Assembly (NCBI GenBank): GCA_947359465.1
Contig: OX375872.1
Span: forward strand, 14,419,018-14,483,017
Direction of reading: 5' to 3'
DNA: 64,000 nucleotides
DNA from: Metellina segmentata
Lineage: Eukaryota > Arthropoda > Arachnida > Araneae > Tetragnathidae
Under the pieces are notes generated by a model. The model searched no databases and was not told the DNA's origin. It was given only the letters and a program-made list of their open reading frames with translations. Made by a program: the position numbers and the translations under genes. Below, piece by piece: positions 32,695-43,945 of the stretch. How positions within the stretch are numbered: the first letter of the stretch is position 1; each line of letters opens with the position of its first letter.

Positions 32695-33495
32695 ACAAAA
32701 CAAAACCATTCGTAGACAAAGAGGACGCACTCGAGCTCAAAATCTTGTTTAAAGCTTTCAAACAAAATACTTATCAATTTCGGTTTGAATAACGCGGATA
32801 CTCGGTTAATCGGAATTCGGGTAATCAAGGTTCATTGCAATCCCTACATGAAACCAATCCCCATTTCTAAAATGAACCGAATGCGAAAAGAACTCTTGTA
32901 ATTCAATCGTGAAACTACTCTGCGATGCAAACATCTCGCAAAAGTATGTAATAAAACTAAATAATGTAAAGTAAGGGTCATAAAAAGCAGCATTTGTATC
33001 TGTTATTGTTTAGTCGTATTATTTTATGTTTACGCCAGTGAAAGTGGAAAGACATCCGAGGTCACATTGCTAGCTATTCCAGCGAGGATTTTTCGTATTT
33101 GTTTGCATACATGAGCCCCGGGGGGGGGGGGGCATTTCATACAGAAAAGTTTGAAGCCGTCGCTTGAAACAAAAGTGTCATGTCAGTAGTTTTAGATTCA
33201 GTCCAAAATGTATCTTTTTTCTAGTATCATGAAGGCGTAGGTATTTGAAATACACAACTTTACAAAAGTTAAGCACACGGTGCAAATTCTGAGCTTCGAA
33301 ATGCGCGCTTCAACTTCAATGAGTGAAACTCACTTCGGTTGTAGAAGGGAATATACACATATGATATGATGTACCCCATCAGAATTTACTTTCCAGAAAT
33401 ATGCAAACTAGGCATTTGTTGAAGACAACACATTTCAGAACCCTTCAGTGGATGATATGTTAATTTTAAAAATTTGGAAGAAGATTCTGGTTTTA
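32695..33495. other. Intronic sequence with a 13-G run
   Basis: No exon. 33120-33132 is a run of 13 G. Around 32775-32845, GGATACTCGGTTAATCGG and ATTCGGGTAATCAAGG resemble pogo-type element ends. Confidence 0.4.
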
Positions 33496-33766
33496 TCGCA
33501 CCCCGGCAAGAAAAGTGACACAAGTCACAAAATAAAAATTTTGTGATGTAATGTCATTTAAAAATATTTATGAGGTGCCCCAGCGTGTTATATTACTATT
33601 CTATAGAATATAATAGAAGTTACCATCATAAATACGTACCTAAAATTTAAAAGAAGCTTATACTATTTCAATATAAGTTTTATAGTATTCTTTAAGTTGA
33701 TGTTTTTTTTTTTTTTTCTCAAATTCTGCAATTTTGAATTATGTCACTTTTCTTGGCGGTGTGCGA
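33496..33766. mobile_element. MITE, 271 bp, TA-flanked
   Basis: Inverted ends of about 25 bp (left TCGCACCCCGGCAAGAAAAG, right complement TCGCACACCGCCAAGAAAAG, both continuing TGACA) with TA on both sides (33494-33495, 33767-33768). The interior is AT-rich and noncoding with a poly-T. It sits directly next to a decayed Tc1 gene and may be a relative of it. Confidence 0.85.
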
Positions 33767-33790
33767 TATGTGGATTAGATAAGGTAAATT

Positions 33791-34735
33791 ATGGCTGAAA
33801 GAAGACGACTGGAAAATTTTCAACGCTAGCGTGCAGTGGGTACTGCGCTTGAAGCAGGACAGTCCATTAAAGACGTCGCTGTTTGTTTTTAGCATCGACC
33901 ACTCTGCGATTTCTCGTCTATCAACTTCAAACGAGTGTGTGAGTTGTTTGGAGACTTGTTCCCGGTGGTCGTACAAGGGTTACTACACCCTATGATGATA
34001 AGTATTTGGCTTTATTGGCTAAGCGGCAATCGACGAACGACCGAATCAACTTTAAGATGAATGGTTTACAACAATTGGAAGATCAATCTCTGCCACGTCT
34101 ATGCGGCGAAGGCTACATATGGAAGGACTGTATGCCCGCCTACCATAAGTCTGTATCCTTTAAGCTTCAAATCCAGAAGAGCACGTTTGAAGGGGTGTCA
34201 TGAGCATTCGAATTGAAAAGCAGAGGAATAGTCCAACGAGCTGTTCACGGAGCAGTCTAGATTTGCCCTGTATTCCGATAATAGGCGTGTACGGATCTGG
34301 AGAGAACAAGGAACAAGTCCAATGACATCACTGAACACCCCACTTCAAGTGCTACCAGTATAATGGTACAGGCTGGATTTTCTTTGAGCTATCTCACTGA
34401 CCTTCATGTCTTCACTGTGACAGCTGAAAGGTATCGGAGTCACGGCCCATTGTGAGACTGTACGTTGCAGCAGTTTGTCCGGCATTTCTTCTTATGCACG
34501 ATAATGCACGTCCACATAGATCAAACCTGGTGGGTGAGTACCTTGAGAGTGAAGGCATTGTTTGTATGGAGTAAGCAAAATATTCACCCGACTTTAACCC
34601 CATAGAAAAGCTTTGGATACCCTTAGACGTGCTATCTCTACCAGTGCATCCCCGCCGGTTGCTAATCAGGTTACTCATCCAACTGGGATACCGCGGCGTC
34701 TACAGTAAAAAGTTTTATGACTTCTTGAATTTAGA
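33791..34735 (+). pseudogene. Decayed Tc1-like transposase
   Basis: Reading across frames gives MAERRRLENFQR, ALEAGQSIKDVAV (helix-turn-helix), TTPYDDKYLALLAKRQST, SRFALYSDNRRVRIWREQGT-like sequence, FLLMHDNARPHRSNLVGEYL and YSPDFNPIEKLW. The order and motifs are those of a full-length Tc1-type enzyme, with D2 and E present, but several frameshifts and stops break it. Confidence 0.8.
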
Positions 34736-35020
34736 AAACATTGCACATATGACGGAGCAAATATTTCGCCTTTGAAAACGAAATATTTCCAAAGGTACTC
34801 GATCTACAACCCGTATGTACCCAAACCTGTATGTTACCTGTGTGTAACAACCCAAATGTATAAATTGTACTCCTTTTGCACTTTATGGTTTCCCTTTCGG
34901 ATTTTTACTTGAAACTTTGCGTCTATCCAATCGCGATTCCCGATTTCTCTGTGTAGTTTTCCTCTCCGTCACTTTTAGTTTTTCTACAAAGGTCTGGAAT
35001 AAGGAAAGACTCGTTTTTAC
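34736..35020. other. Intron next to the post-cadherin exon
   Basis: Unique-looking. The open frame continues from the exon into this intron past the donor and should not be read as coding. Confidence 0.5.
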
Positions 35021-35220
35021 CTGGATGCTAAAAATAAAGAGATTTTCTCTGGGACAGGGTATTATGGCTGCCAGTCCCTCGACAAAATCGTCAAAAATCG
35101 GCGTGAGGAAAGTGACTGCTGTCATGTGCTGCAATCGAAGCGTCGCGCTGTTAAATAGCATCGCATCTGTCACATGCTGCACTATGAGCTGGCACTCAGC
35201 TGACACTTCATTGATGCCAT
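35021..35220 (-). CDS. stan: Flamingo/CELSR exon: post-cadherin (membrane-adjacent-like) domain
   Basis: This exon of 200 nt contributes 66 codons after a split first codon (phase 1 entry, phase 0 exit). It reads from GINEVSAECQLIV to ENLFIFSIQ. The pattern D-G-x3-V-x-A-x-C-x-L followed by LFNSATLRL and TFLTPIFDDFVEGLAAI matches the CELSR region just after the last cadherin repeat, where vertebrate proteins have DGLHSVTAQC and LSPLLGRFLEGVAAVL. The acceptor is ctttttcag and the donor is gtaaaaacg. In the family this piece links the cadherin chain to the EGF/laminin-G part outside the cell. An open frame runs through both splice sites, so the ends were set from the splice signals and from homology. 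The previous exon should end with one base of an Asp codon and lies more than 28 kb upstream. Confidence 0.88.
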
Positions 35221-35334
35221 CTGAAAAAGCAAAATTCATGAATTTATTTGCATTAAAATTTCATTCACACACACACGACTAAGGCAAAAACAGCACTTCT
35301 TTAAGAAAGCAAAAAGTAATTTAAAATGACGAAC

Positions 35335-35545
35335 CCCTCCAAATGCTTTCGAAGAGATACCTCGTCCATAAAAATCTGACTAAATTTGTCAATGACGAAA
35401 TATCTTGTCCTCCAAGATTTGGTCAATTTTTTTGATAACGAGGTATCACGTCCATCAAGATCTGACCAATTTTTATTTGACGAGATATTTAGTTTTTCAA
35501 GAACTGGTCAATTTTATTTTTTCAATGACAAAAAACATCGTCTTT
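35335..35545. mobile_element. T1 TTAA/palindrome MITE, copy 7, right end lost
   Basis: Left CCCTCCAAATGCTTTCGAAG, then four units of GACGAGATATCT with CATCAAGATCTGACCAATTT-type spacers. It is truncated where the neighbouring T2 element begins. Confidence 0.65.
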
Positions 35546-35599
35546 GCGAATAGTGTAGCATCGCTTTTACCTCAACACTTACAAAATGACTAAATAACC

Positions 35600-36242
35600 T
35601 CTTATTTCTACAAAATACATGGATTCTTCAATCTTTTGAAAAATTATATTGTTCCTTTCCTAAGAATAGCATTCTTTGGAGTGAATTGACCCGTTTTGTG
35701 TTGTCGAATTAAATCCAATGGGATTCAATTCGACATTCTATTGCTCATTCGGATTGCGCATTTCCTTATAATATAATGTTTTGGAAAGACTCTATTGGTC
35801 ATTTCCTTGTAATTTAAACCTTTGGAACGATTTTATTGACGCAATCTGTACAAATGAAAATCATTTGGGGAAATATTATATTTGTTATTTCCTTATAATA
35901 GGAATCATTAAAAAACATTATCTAGGTCCTCTCTTTAAAATAGAATTCGACAGATATCTTTAGTACTATTCTTTGGGCCCATTTTGTAGAATAGATGGTA
36001 ATGGTAATTTTTAATTAACGTCGTACTAGAGTAACACAACGGGCTATTGACGACAGTCCGGAATCAATCCCCTAATAATTGTAGAATTGAATCCTATGGA
36101 AAGATTCTATTGGTCCTTTCCTTAGAAAATAATCCTTTGGAGAGGTTCTATTGGTCAAGAAGGTTAAAATTGGTTAGACGTCATGCAAGGAAGACTGTAG
36201 GTTGCAAGGTGAAATTATGCGTGTGAGCCTACAAAGTGTTAA
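35600..36242. mobile_element. T2 element with AGAATC minisatellite
   Basis: Array of TTTCCTTATAATATAATG-like units, interrupted by a SINE tail at 36002-36072, and ending with the family terminus AAGACTGTAGGTTGCAAGGT, AATTATGCGTGTGAGCC and AAAGTGTTAA. The closing TTAA is shared with the next T1 element. Confidence 0.6.
36002..36072 (-). mobile_element. SINE-1 3' fragment inside a T2 array
   Basis: TTTTTAATTAACGTCGTACT, ACACAACGGGCTATTGACG and CCGGAATCAATCC. Confidence 0.75.
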
Positions 36243-36450
36243 CCCTCCTGCTGGTTACCTCGGCGAGATGTCTCGTCATTAGACAAAACAGACCAGATCT
36301 TTCTGGAGTCATTGGAAATAACTGACCATATCTTTATCTCGTAATCATCAGAAAATCGGCAATGTCTTGATGACGAGATATCTCGTCATCAAGACATCGT
36401 CAATCATCAAGACATCATCAATCTCTTTGTCGTCAAAACCGCTTCGAGGT
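36243..36450. mobile_element. T1 TTAA/palindrome MITE, copy 8
   Basis: TTAA (36239-36242) then CCCTCCTGCTGGTTACCTCG; right AAACCGCTTCGAGGT then TTAA (36451-36454). The internal block includes GACGAGATATCTCGTCATCA followed by CAAGACATC repeats. Confidence 0.8.
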
Positions 36451-36894
36451 TTAAAGGAACCATAACATTGCAGAAATTTGTAACATTTTTTAGGCGGAAC
36501 TCGTCCTGTGTTTTCTTACGCAACCATTTCCGTATAGTGGTATACCACCCCAAGGTTATGATACGTTTATTACAAATAAATTACATAAGCCTGTTTCTTT
36601 TCTAAAATTACTGCGGGTGTTAATTTGAAAATAAATATATCTATTTTAGTTTTTATGATTGAAGTAACTTAAATTTAATCCCCTGGGGATTCACATGCAT
36701 AATTCGTCTCTCCGTATTTGGATCCGTCAAAGCAATGAACAAAAAAAAATGGGAATAATTAAATATTTCCAATCACGCCCGGTTTTAGTTGCTCATTGGT
36801 TCGACGGATACGTACAGCCGGATTGACTTGTATGTGTAAATGAGCCTTTAGATTAAAAACCTAGAATATATATATTTAGGCATACTAGCCTTAA
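36451..36894. other. Intronic unique-looking sequence
   Basis: No exon or repeat recognised. Confidence 0.4.
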
Positions 36895-39284
36895 CCCTTT
36901 GAAAGACGGAATTTGTCGCTAAAATAGTTAAAATGGAAAGCAAATAGTAAAGTTAAGTAACAAACTGCAAATAAAAAATTAACAAAATCTGCATAAAATT
37001 AATTTATGAAAATAAATTTTTAAATAATTTATTTGATTATAACTTCTTTCAAAATCTTTGATACCATTGATGTTTTTATGGGCTATCGCAAAAATTGTGC
37101 TTTCTTAGATACTTTTGAATGCTCTTCGAATTTGACAGCAATGAAATATTTAAATTAGTGCTACTTTTTAAAACAATTTAGTATAACCGTGACTTAATAC
37201 TAAATTGTTTAAAAACGAGTTAAAAAGAGTTATATGAGTGTCATGAATCAATTTACTGCTTACACTTAGAACGAAATGGAACTAATGGAAGCAGTAAAAC
37301 TAATGGAGCAGTAAAAGGACTCAAAATGTCTTATAAGTGGTTATAAGTGTTTTATAATTGCGCTGTGAAAAGGCAACTAAAAATTGGCAATTTTTAATCG
37401 TAAAAGACTTTTCGATTATAAATACTTCGCATAACAAATCGAAGCAATTTTCAGCGAAACTGATAAATAAAAAGAAATTAGTATAATTTTAGACAGTACA
37501 ATTCAAGTAAAATCAATAAAAGACGAATGCAGGCGACACTAAGTATGACAGTGTTTTACTAAGTAAACTATAAATTTAACAAACTTTAACCACAAATAAT
37601 TTTTGTGATTATAAATACTTGAATTACAAATAGAAATAGTTTTCAGCGAAACTTAGAGAGGAAGTGAACATAATTTAAACCAACACACGATTCAAAAAGA
37701 AAACTAAATGTAGGGAAATCAATAAAATACAGCTTGAAGTCTGGCAGAATACAGGCGACACTAAGTGACAAAGTGTTTCTAAGAAAACTAAATTTAACAA
37801 ATTTTAACCACAAGTGATTTTCTTAATTATAAATACTTGGATTACAAAAAGAAACTTTTTCAGCGAAACTTTGAAAAAAAAAATAACATTTTAGTTAACA
37901 CAATTCAAATAGTAAATATTAAATAAAATTAATAAAAGGCAGCTCAAAGTCAGACAATGCGGGCGATACTAATGTGGACAGTGTTTTATTAAATAAATTA
38001 AATTTAACAAATTGTAACCACAAGTGAATTTCTTGATTATAAATATGCTTGTATTACAAATAGAAAGTTTAAAGCGAAACTTTTAAGAAAGAATAATACC
38101 ATTTTAGTTAACACAATGCAAAAAGAAAAACAGCAGTGATGAAATCAATAGACAACTCTACGTCTGACAGAATGCCGGTGACTTTAAGTGACAAAGTATT
38201 ATAGAGTGTAAAAAGAGGGAAAAAGGAGTGCAATTTTTCAATAAAGACCTGTCTAATAAAACGAAGTACTGACTCTACGTCAGCTGAATAAGAATAAAAT
38301 GCAAAGTAGTCTAAAAAACAAATAAAGCCTATTCATCATAATCAATCTACGAAATTTCAAGAAATAACCAATGAACGCAGAGATCGCACACCTCCAAAAT
38401 TGAAAAGCGACGAAAAAAGTCTGGAAAAGGACATTACTATTTTCTTTTTTGTAAATTTTTACCGTCCTTCAACAATATGAATGGTTTTGACCGTATCACA
38501 AAGGCGGAAAAGATGTGATTAACCTATTGTGTTGAGGGACATGAATCAATGATGAGCCTTTTGACATGCTCACGTGTCTTTTATTTGTTATAAGAACCAG
38601 CGAAGAAAGGTTACTTAAAAGAGTTACTGCATGACAGTTGGAAGTAAACGTATTTGACCACAAATGATTTTCTTGAATTTAAGTACATTGGATTACAAAT
38701 AAAAGCAATTTTCAGCGAGTTATAAGGGAAGTAAATTATAATTTCCCTCAACAAACTTCAAAAAGTAAACTAGAAGCGTGGAAATCAATAAGACAACTCC
38801 AAGTATGACAGAATGCGGACGACTTTAAGTGACAAAGTGTTATAGAGAGTGAAAAGAGAAAAGTGCAGTTTTTCAATAAAGATTTCACGACCTGTCTGGT
38901 AAAAAGAAGTACCGAATTGACGTCAATTGAATAAGAATGAAATGCAAAGTAGTCTGAAATGAATAAAACATATTCATCACAATCAATCGAGAAAATTTTC
39001 AAGAAGTAACGAATGGGACGAAGAGCAACGATCACACACTTACAAAAGTGGAAAGCAAGGAAAAAAGTCTCAAACCACTGGGACATATCTATCTTTCTTT
39101 TTGCTGATTATTACCATCCGTCAGCAATATGGATGGTTTTGACCCTATCACAAAGACGGAAAAGATGTGATTAACCTCATTTGTTGAGGCACATGAATCA
39201 ATGATAAACCGTTTGACAAGTCTCCGTGTCATTTATTTGCTGTAGGAACTAGTGAAGATAGGTTTCTTTGGAACAAGTTCGAAG
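36895..39284. repeat. Two-level tandem block: about 200-bp units and a 640-bp duplication
   Basis: Units marked by TTATAAATACTTGGATTACA and variants occur at about 37417, 37609, 37836 and 38036 (period about 200), again at about 38676. On top of this 38100-38660 and 38720-39260 are near copies (ACATGAATCAATGATGAGCC at about 38549 and ACATGAATCAATGATAAACC at about 39189). Each unit carries AATTTTCAGCGAAAC or a variant. Noncoding. Confidence 0.8.
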
Positions 39285-39810
39285 ACAGCTGGAACTAAAT
39301 TCATATGATGGGCTGCTTTTGGAGGGTCGGAAACTAATTAGAGTTGAGGGAAGCAGTGCATATGTAAACAGAAGATTCGTCACGTATAGTCCGACACAGG
39401 CGAGCTGTAATTTGAGTCACGTGTTTTTCAACGAGTCTATTCCACAGGAAAGAAATTAAAGTTGATGAAAGCAATGCATATGTAAATAGAAGATTCGTCA
39501 CGTATACTGCACAACCCGACTCTAGCGAGTTAGTATTTGAATCACGTGATATTGAACGAGTCTATTCCACAGGAAAGAAATTAAAGTTGATGGAAGCAAT
39601 GCATATGTAATTAGAAGATTCGTCACGTATACTACATAGTCCGACTCTGGCAAGTTGGTATTTGAATCGCTTGATTTTGAACGAGCCTCTTTCCTTAGGA
39701 AAGAAATTAAGAGTTGATGGAAACAATTCATATGCAAATAGAAGATTCATCACGTATAGTTCGAGAAGGTATTTCAATCACGTGATTTTGAACGAGTCTA
39801 TTTTGAAAAT
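39285..39810. repeat. 118-127 bp tandem repeat, four copies, with CACGTG boxes
   Basis: GAAGATTCGTCACGTATA starts at 39371, 39489, 39614 and 39741. Three units contain the hexamer CACGTG (39418-39423, 39543-39548, 39779-39784); in the third copy it is mutated. The other conserved part is ACGAGTCTATTCCACAGGAA. Confidence 0.85.
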
Positions 39811-39928
39811 TAGGTAATGGCGCGAAAGTAAAGCGCTTGTACAAATTTTGTACAGGTGCTTCAATTTTTTAAAGCTTGAAATTGAGCTTGAACTAAAAAA
39901 AATGTATTTTGCTACTAAACATTTAATA

Positions 39929-41228
39929 CAGAGGCTGTTTACACATTTTTTAGACAATGTATATTGTATTCACAAAACTAAATTACATAAAATTCTTGTG
40001 TATTAAAAGTTCTATTTGATAGCCCTTATTCTAAACTATCTTTCGACATCGTAATTTCCAGTATAATAATGCCTTTTGAAGTGTCAGAAGAGGTATTCTA
40101 TCCCATTCCTCCTGAACAGCTTTCCAGAGTCCTGTAAGGGTTGTGGGACGACGTTTGGATAATGCAGATTTTAAAAGTCCGAAAGCACAAAAATCCATAG
40201 GTGATACATCGGGAGATTTAGTAGGGATATCAGTGAAGGGTATGGCCTTGATACCGGTTTTTTGTTCCATTTCTTTTAGGAAATTTACAGTGGATTTTGA
40301 TGTGTGACTGCTAGCTTTGTCTTGATGGAGTTCCACAGATTGATGGCACTGTGGGTAAAGCGATGGTATTTCATTCAGAAAAATTGGCGATAAAATATGT
40401 TCCTGATAGTATTTGGAGTTAATCTTGACATTTTTTCCACTCTCTTTATTTTTAACTTGCCATTTTATGAAAAACCAGCAACAATCATGAATCCCTTAGA
40501 AAAACTTTCTTTCGATTCTGTGAACCATGTACTTAAATTTTTTTCTCCCCTTTTATGATAATAAATGGCTCTTTTTTTGTTGCAATCATTTAAATACACC
40601 CATGATTCATCTATTGTGACAATTTTTTTCCATTTTTCTTTGGATAAGTGTTTTTCATATACAATTCGGCAGCGTGTCCTGCGTTCAGCGATATGCTTTG
40701 GAGAAAGACGATGCACATTGCGTTTTTTCGCTTTCTTAAGATTTAAATCAATGTTTATCATTTTGTTTACAGTGGACACCGAACATTTTAATGATTTTGC
40801 AACTGTCCTTTGACTAGGGTATTTTCTTTTAACATTAAACAACGTACCTTTGCAATAGTCGAAGATGTCCGTTTCTTCCTTGGATACTTGTTTGGAATTT
40901 TTGTCCTACTCGTGGGTCCAATTTGACGTTTTTTTCATTTCTTGTTGACGATATTACCTATCGACGCTTTAGATATCAAAAAACCATGACTCTCACATCG
41001 TTTTTGGATAACGGAATATGAATATTTCTCTTCGGAAAGAGCATAAATATAGCCTTCGAACCACTGCTTCGTTAAAAAGGCCATTTTGAATAAAAACAAA
41101 CCTCTCAAGCCGCAGACGATAATTTTGACTTTTAAAAACATAGTACAACTGCAATTATTTCTTTTGCAGCAAAGGATTTTTTATTACCGCTAACCAAAAT
41201 CGTCTAAAAAATGTGCGAACAGCCTCTG
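39929..41228 (-). mobile_element. Mariner-like element of DD41D type
   Basis: Element of 1300 bp flanked by TA (39927-39928 and 41229-41230). The inverted ends read CAGAGGCTGTT, two variable bases, then CACATTTTTTAGAC, over about 28-35 bp. The whole minus-strand transposase region is present but broken by at least one stop and two frameshifts, so the element is dead. Confidence 0.9.
40031..41084 (-). pseudogene. Mariner-like transposase (DD41D type), frameshifted
   Basis: The N-terminal part starts MAFLTKQWFEGYIYALSEEK and continues SHGFLISKASIGNIVNKK to a stop near 40935. The middle frame (40465-40842) gives YPSQRTVAKSLKCSVSTV, a helix-turn-helix, and the first catalytic Asp in IVTIDESWVYL. 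After another frameshift the last part reads MELHQDKASSHTS (second Asp) and TKSPDVSPMDFCAFGLLKSA (third acidic residue, Asp). I count 41 residues between the second and third, the value that names the DD41D group; the classical mariner value is 34. Family function: cut-and-paste transposition at TA. Confidence 0.85.
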
Positions 41229-41299
41229 TATATTCTCTTCTGCAATGCTCTCCAGCGTACATCAAAGCCCATTTGTCTGGTGAATTAAACATTTCAGGA

Positions 41300-41595
41300 T
41301 CTGTGTAAATTGCAATAATCCTTCCGCGTGTGAAATTACTTTTATTCCCAGTATGCGGAAACAAACTTGCATCTGTCTTTATTTTATTTCAAAATCTTTA
41401 TTAACAGAGAAGTAATAAACGAGTAAGTGCGATTAAACTTTTCGGAACATGAGTAAATTGCAATAATCCTTCCGCGTGTGAAATTATTTTTATTTCCAGT
41501 ATGCGGAAACAAACTTGCATCTCGTTTTACTTTACTCCAAAATGTTTATGAACAAGTAGTCAACGAGAAGTGTGCGAAACTCCAACTAACTACAA
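41300..41595. repeat. Local duplication, period 148 bp
   Basis: TAAATTGCAATAATCCTTCC, GCGTGTGAAATTA and CAGTATGCGGAAACAAACTT at about 41304 and again at about 41452. It is adjacent to the mariner insertion, which may have landed in it. Confidence 0.8.
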
Positions 41596-42396
41596 ATACG
41601 AGTGAGTCCTGGGAAAAAACGAAGACACAATGAAATCTACTGGTTCCTAATTTGCTCTTCAGAGTACGTGAGTGAAATCCGTGTGAGCGTGATATCATAA
41701 AGATTTACTCCGCAGAGCTTGCCAATAAGCCTCCCCTTTCTGGAAAAAAGGAAAGAGCTTAATCCTCAGTTCCCTGCCCGCTTTTCCCTTTTTTTTATCA
41801 TTCAGGAAACGAATCGATTATATTCTGGAGCAGATAGATCTTTTCGGGAACATTTATGAAGTGGGGGGATTCTGAGCCTCCCAAGCGTGCGAATAATTGT
41901 TGGATGTAGAAGTTTTTCCAGCTTCTCAAAAGAGAAAAAATATGAATTGAATTCAACCCTGAGTTTCAATTTATTTGTCGTTCAAAAGCGACACAAAATA
42001 AGTATGTATTAAGCAAGCCACACATTGCTCCGACATGCAACAAAACACACGAAATGAATGTGCGTAGAGTTAGGCGGGGTAATTGTAAACAAGCAACACA
42101 AGCGCCCATGTGGGATTCCAAGAAACTAAAAAGTTGTGAAATAGGAAAGCTGGCAACCCTGAGGATGTAATATGGTGACCATGTATATCTTTGAACCAGA
42201 CCTGATAGCAATCTGTTTAGTTGATAAATTTGTGGTTGAAACTTTGGGTTTTAAAGTTGTTGTGTGCTGCATTTTCTGCTGCCCTCTAGAATATATTGAA
42301 AGGAATATTATTCCAATTCTTTACTACGATCAGTTATGGTTCTATCGAACAGAAAATCATTGACTTTTCCTTCTGGGAACTTTAATACACCTACAG
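41596..42396. other. Intronic unique-looking sequence
   Basis: No exon recognised. Confidence 0.4.
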
Positions 42397-42852
42397 TTGA
42401 ATGTTTACAATTATCCCGTATTTTTCAAGGGACAGGGTAATTGTAAACGTAACTTTGCCAATAGTTTCGTTCAATTTGGATGGGAAACCAATGTGTTTTA
42501 TAGAGTCATTTTGTATTTAATCGTATTTAATACGTTTGAATTGCGTTTTATTGCATTTTTCGTGTTTGTAGGGCGAAAGACTGTTTTACTAAAACGTCAC
42601 ACATATGGGGAAGTTCTTACAACTGACCAAGTACTGTCACGCTTGAAGGAGGCAGAATAGAAATAGAACTAAAGGAAGCCGAGTGAGAAGAAAGTGAAAG
42701 AGCCAGGAGTAATTAAGAAACCAAGAAAGAAGCAAATGAAAAGGAAAGCAGAACTCGAGGACAGCGAGGATGAGGAACTATTGAAAGAATTGACTAACAT
42801 TAACGGTAAAGAGTTTGAAGTTCTCCAAACATTCAGGCAAAATATAGAAGAC
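42397..42852 (+). pseudogene. Possible C-terminal remnant of a pogo/Jerky-type transposase
   Basis: The plus frame reads GEVLTTDQVLSRLKEAE, then after stops continues in the same frame with KKPRKKQMKRKAELEDSEDE and LLKELTNINGKEF before a final stop. Low-complexity basic and acidic tails preceded by GEVLT-x-DEVL-like motifs are common at the C terminus of pogo/Tigger relatives. No catalytic region is seen, so this stays tentative. Confidence 0.3.
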
Positions 42853-43499
42853 TAGCTTGTAGGGGAAGTAAAATATTTTGGAGGCATTCATGGAAGACAT
42901 TGAAACGGCTACGTTTCTGCTTGTAGATGTTGAGGGGGAAAGAAAAGAAAACCCATTTTTCGTATGTATGAAGGGTGGATGTTGTTTCAGAAGAGGAGTT
43001 TGAGATCACCGGACTCAAAAGCATCGATAATGCATAGACTAAATTCGCTGTGATTGAAAAAGATTAATTCTGTGTTATCAAAAACCATGTCAAAGCAATT
43101 TTACCTACTACAACCTGTAGCAAAGAAGGCCGCAAAGAAAGTTTCCAGTTTGAGGGCACTGTTAATGTGTAAGAAATGTAATGTTTGTTCGTATTTTGTA
43201 CCTAAATTTTTAACTTTCAATATTTTTAGTTTTTTTTTATAAATTTTTTATCTTAAAATTTTTATTTTTCAATTTTTTACACTAAATACATTCTTTGTTC
43301 AGTAAATGTTTGAAGTATTTATTCTTATCTATTCCTGGAAGTTCACCTCATGATCAATGCAACTTTCAAGTGTCACTATATTTTGCTGCTCCACCTCCAC
43401 GTCGCGGTAGTGTAAAACAAACTTCGTTCATATAGGAAATCGTTTTATACTCTATCACATTGAAAATCCGCGTTGCGAATGAAGAAGTTTAAAAACAGA
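42853..43499. other. Intronic AT-rich sequence
   Basis: Nothing recognised. Confidence 0.4.
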
Positions 43500-43740
43500 A
43501 CGATTTGAAACAATACAATAATTCCAAAGGATTCTATTCCAAGGAAAGGAAGAATGAAAACACACTTTCCAGAGCACCCACTTCCAAAGAAAGGTGCAAT
43601 TCCAACGGATTCACTTCCGAAAGAAAGGAGCAATTCCTACGGATTCACTTCCAAGGAAACTAATAATTACAAATGATTCTATTCTAAGGAAAGGAGTGAT
43701 AGAATCTTTCCAATGGATTCTCTTCCAAGGAAAGGAAATC
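43500..43740. repeat. T2 AGAATC minisatellite array
   Basis: About five units in the CCAAAGGATTCTATTCCAAG orientation, with a variant CCAACGGATTCACTTCC. The ends of the element are not found. Confidence 0.7.
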
Positions 43741-43945
43741 TTTTTGTAGGCAATATCATGACTCTCAGATAGTTGAAGTTTGTTTTTTAGACCCTCCCCG
43801 GACCAACTCACTCTAAGGTTTAGAGCGTTTTGGAGAGTTGAAGTTTGGCCAAGGAATTCAGAATCACCCTGTATATGTGCCTGCGTATGAAGTAAATTAA
43901 ACTGCTCCCCTCAAATACTTTTTCCAAGTCAGCCATATTAATTAA

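Larger units (their letters stand above)
4296..35220 (-). other. stan: Partial Flamingo/CELSR locus (7 exons and their introns)
   Basis: This is the span of the exons of an adhesion-GPCR atypical cadherin that I can place in this window. Family knowledge: Flamingo/CELSR proteins are seven-pass cadherins of the plasma membrane that make homophilic contacts and act in planar cell polarity and in axon and dendrite patterning. The joined exons are colinear with the CELSR segment from the end of the cadherin repeats to the first laminin-G domain. All six internal splice junctions keep frame (phases 0, 0, 1, 1, 2, 0 from 5' to 3'). The 5' part must lie beyond 64000, since I found no cadherin exon between 35221 and 64000. 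The 3' part lies beyond position 1. No promoter, start codon, stop or polyA signal of this gene is in the window. Confidence 0.85.

Noticed and set aside
33120..33132. Run of 13 G as a functional G-quadruplex
   Set aside because: A single homopolymer, likely slippage or an assembly artefact, with no supporting G-tracts nearby.
34883..35239. 118-codon open frame taken as a gene of its own
   Set aside because: Only the 35021-35220 part is exon; the rest runs through both splice sites into intron.
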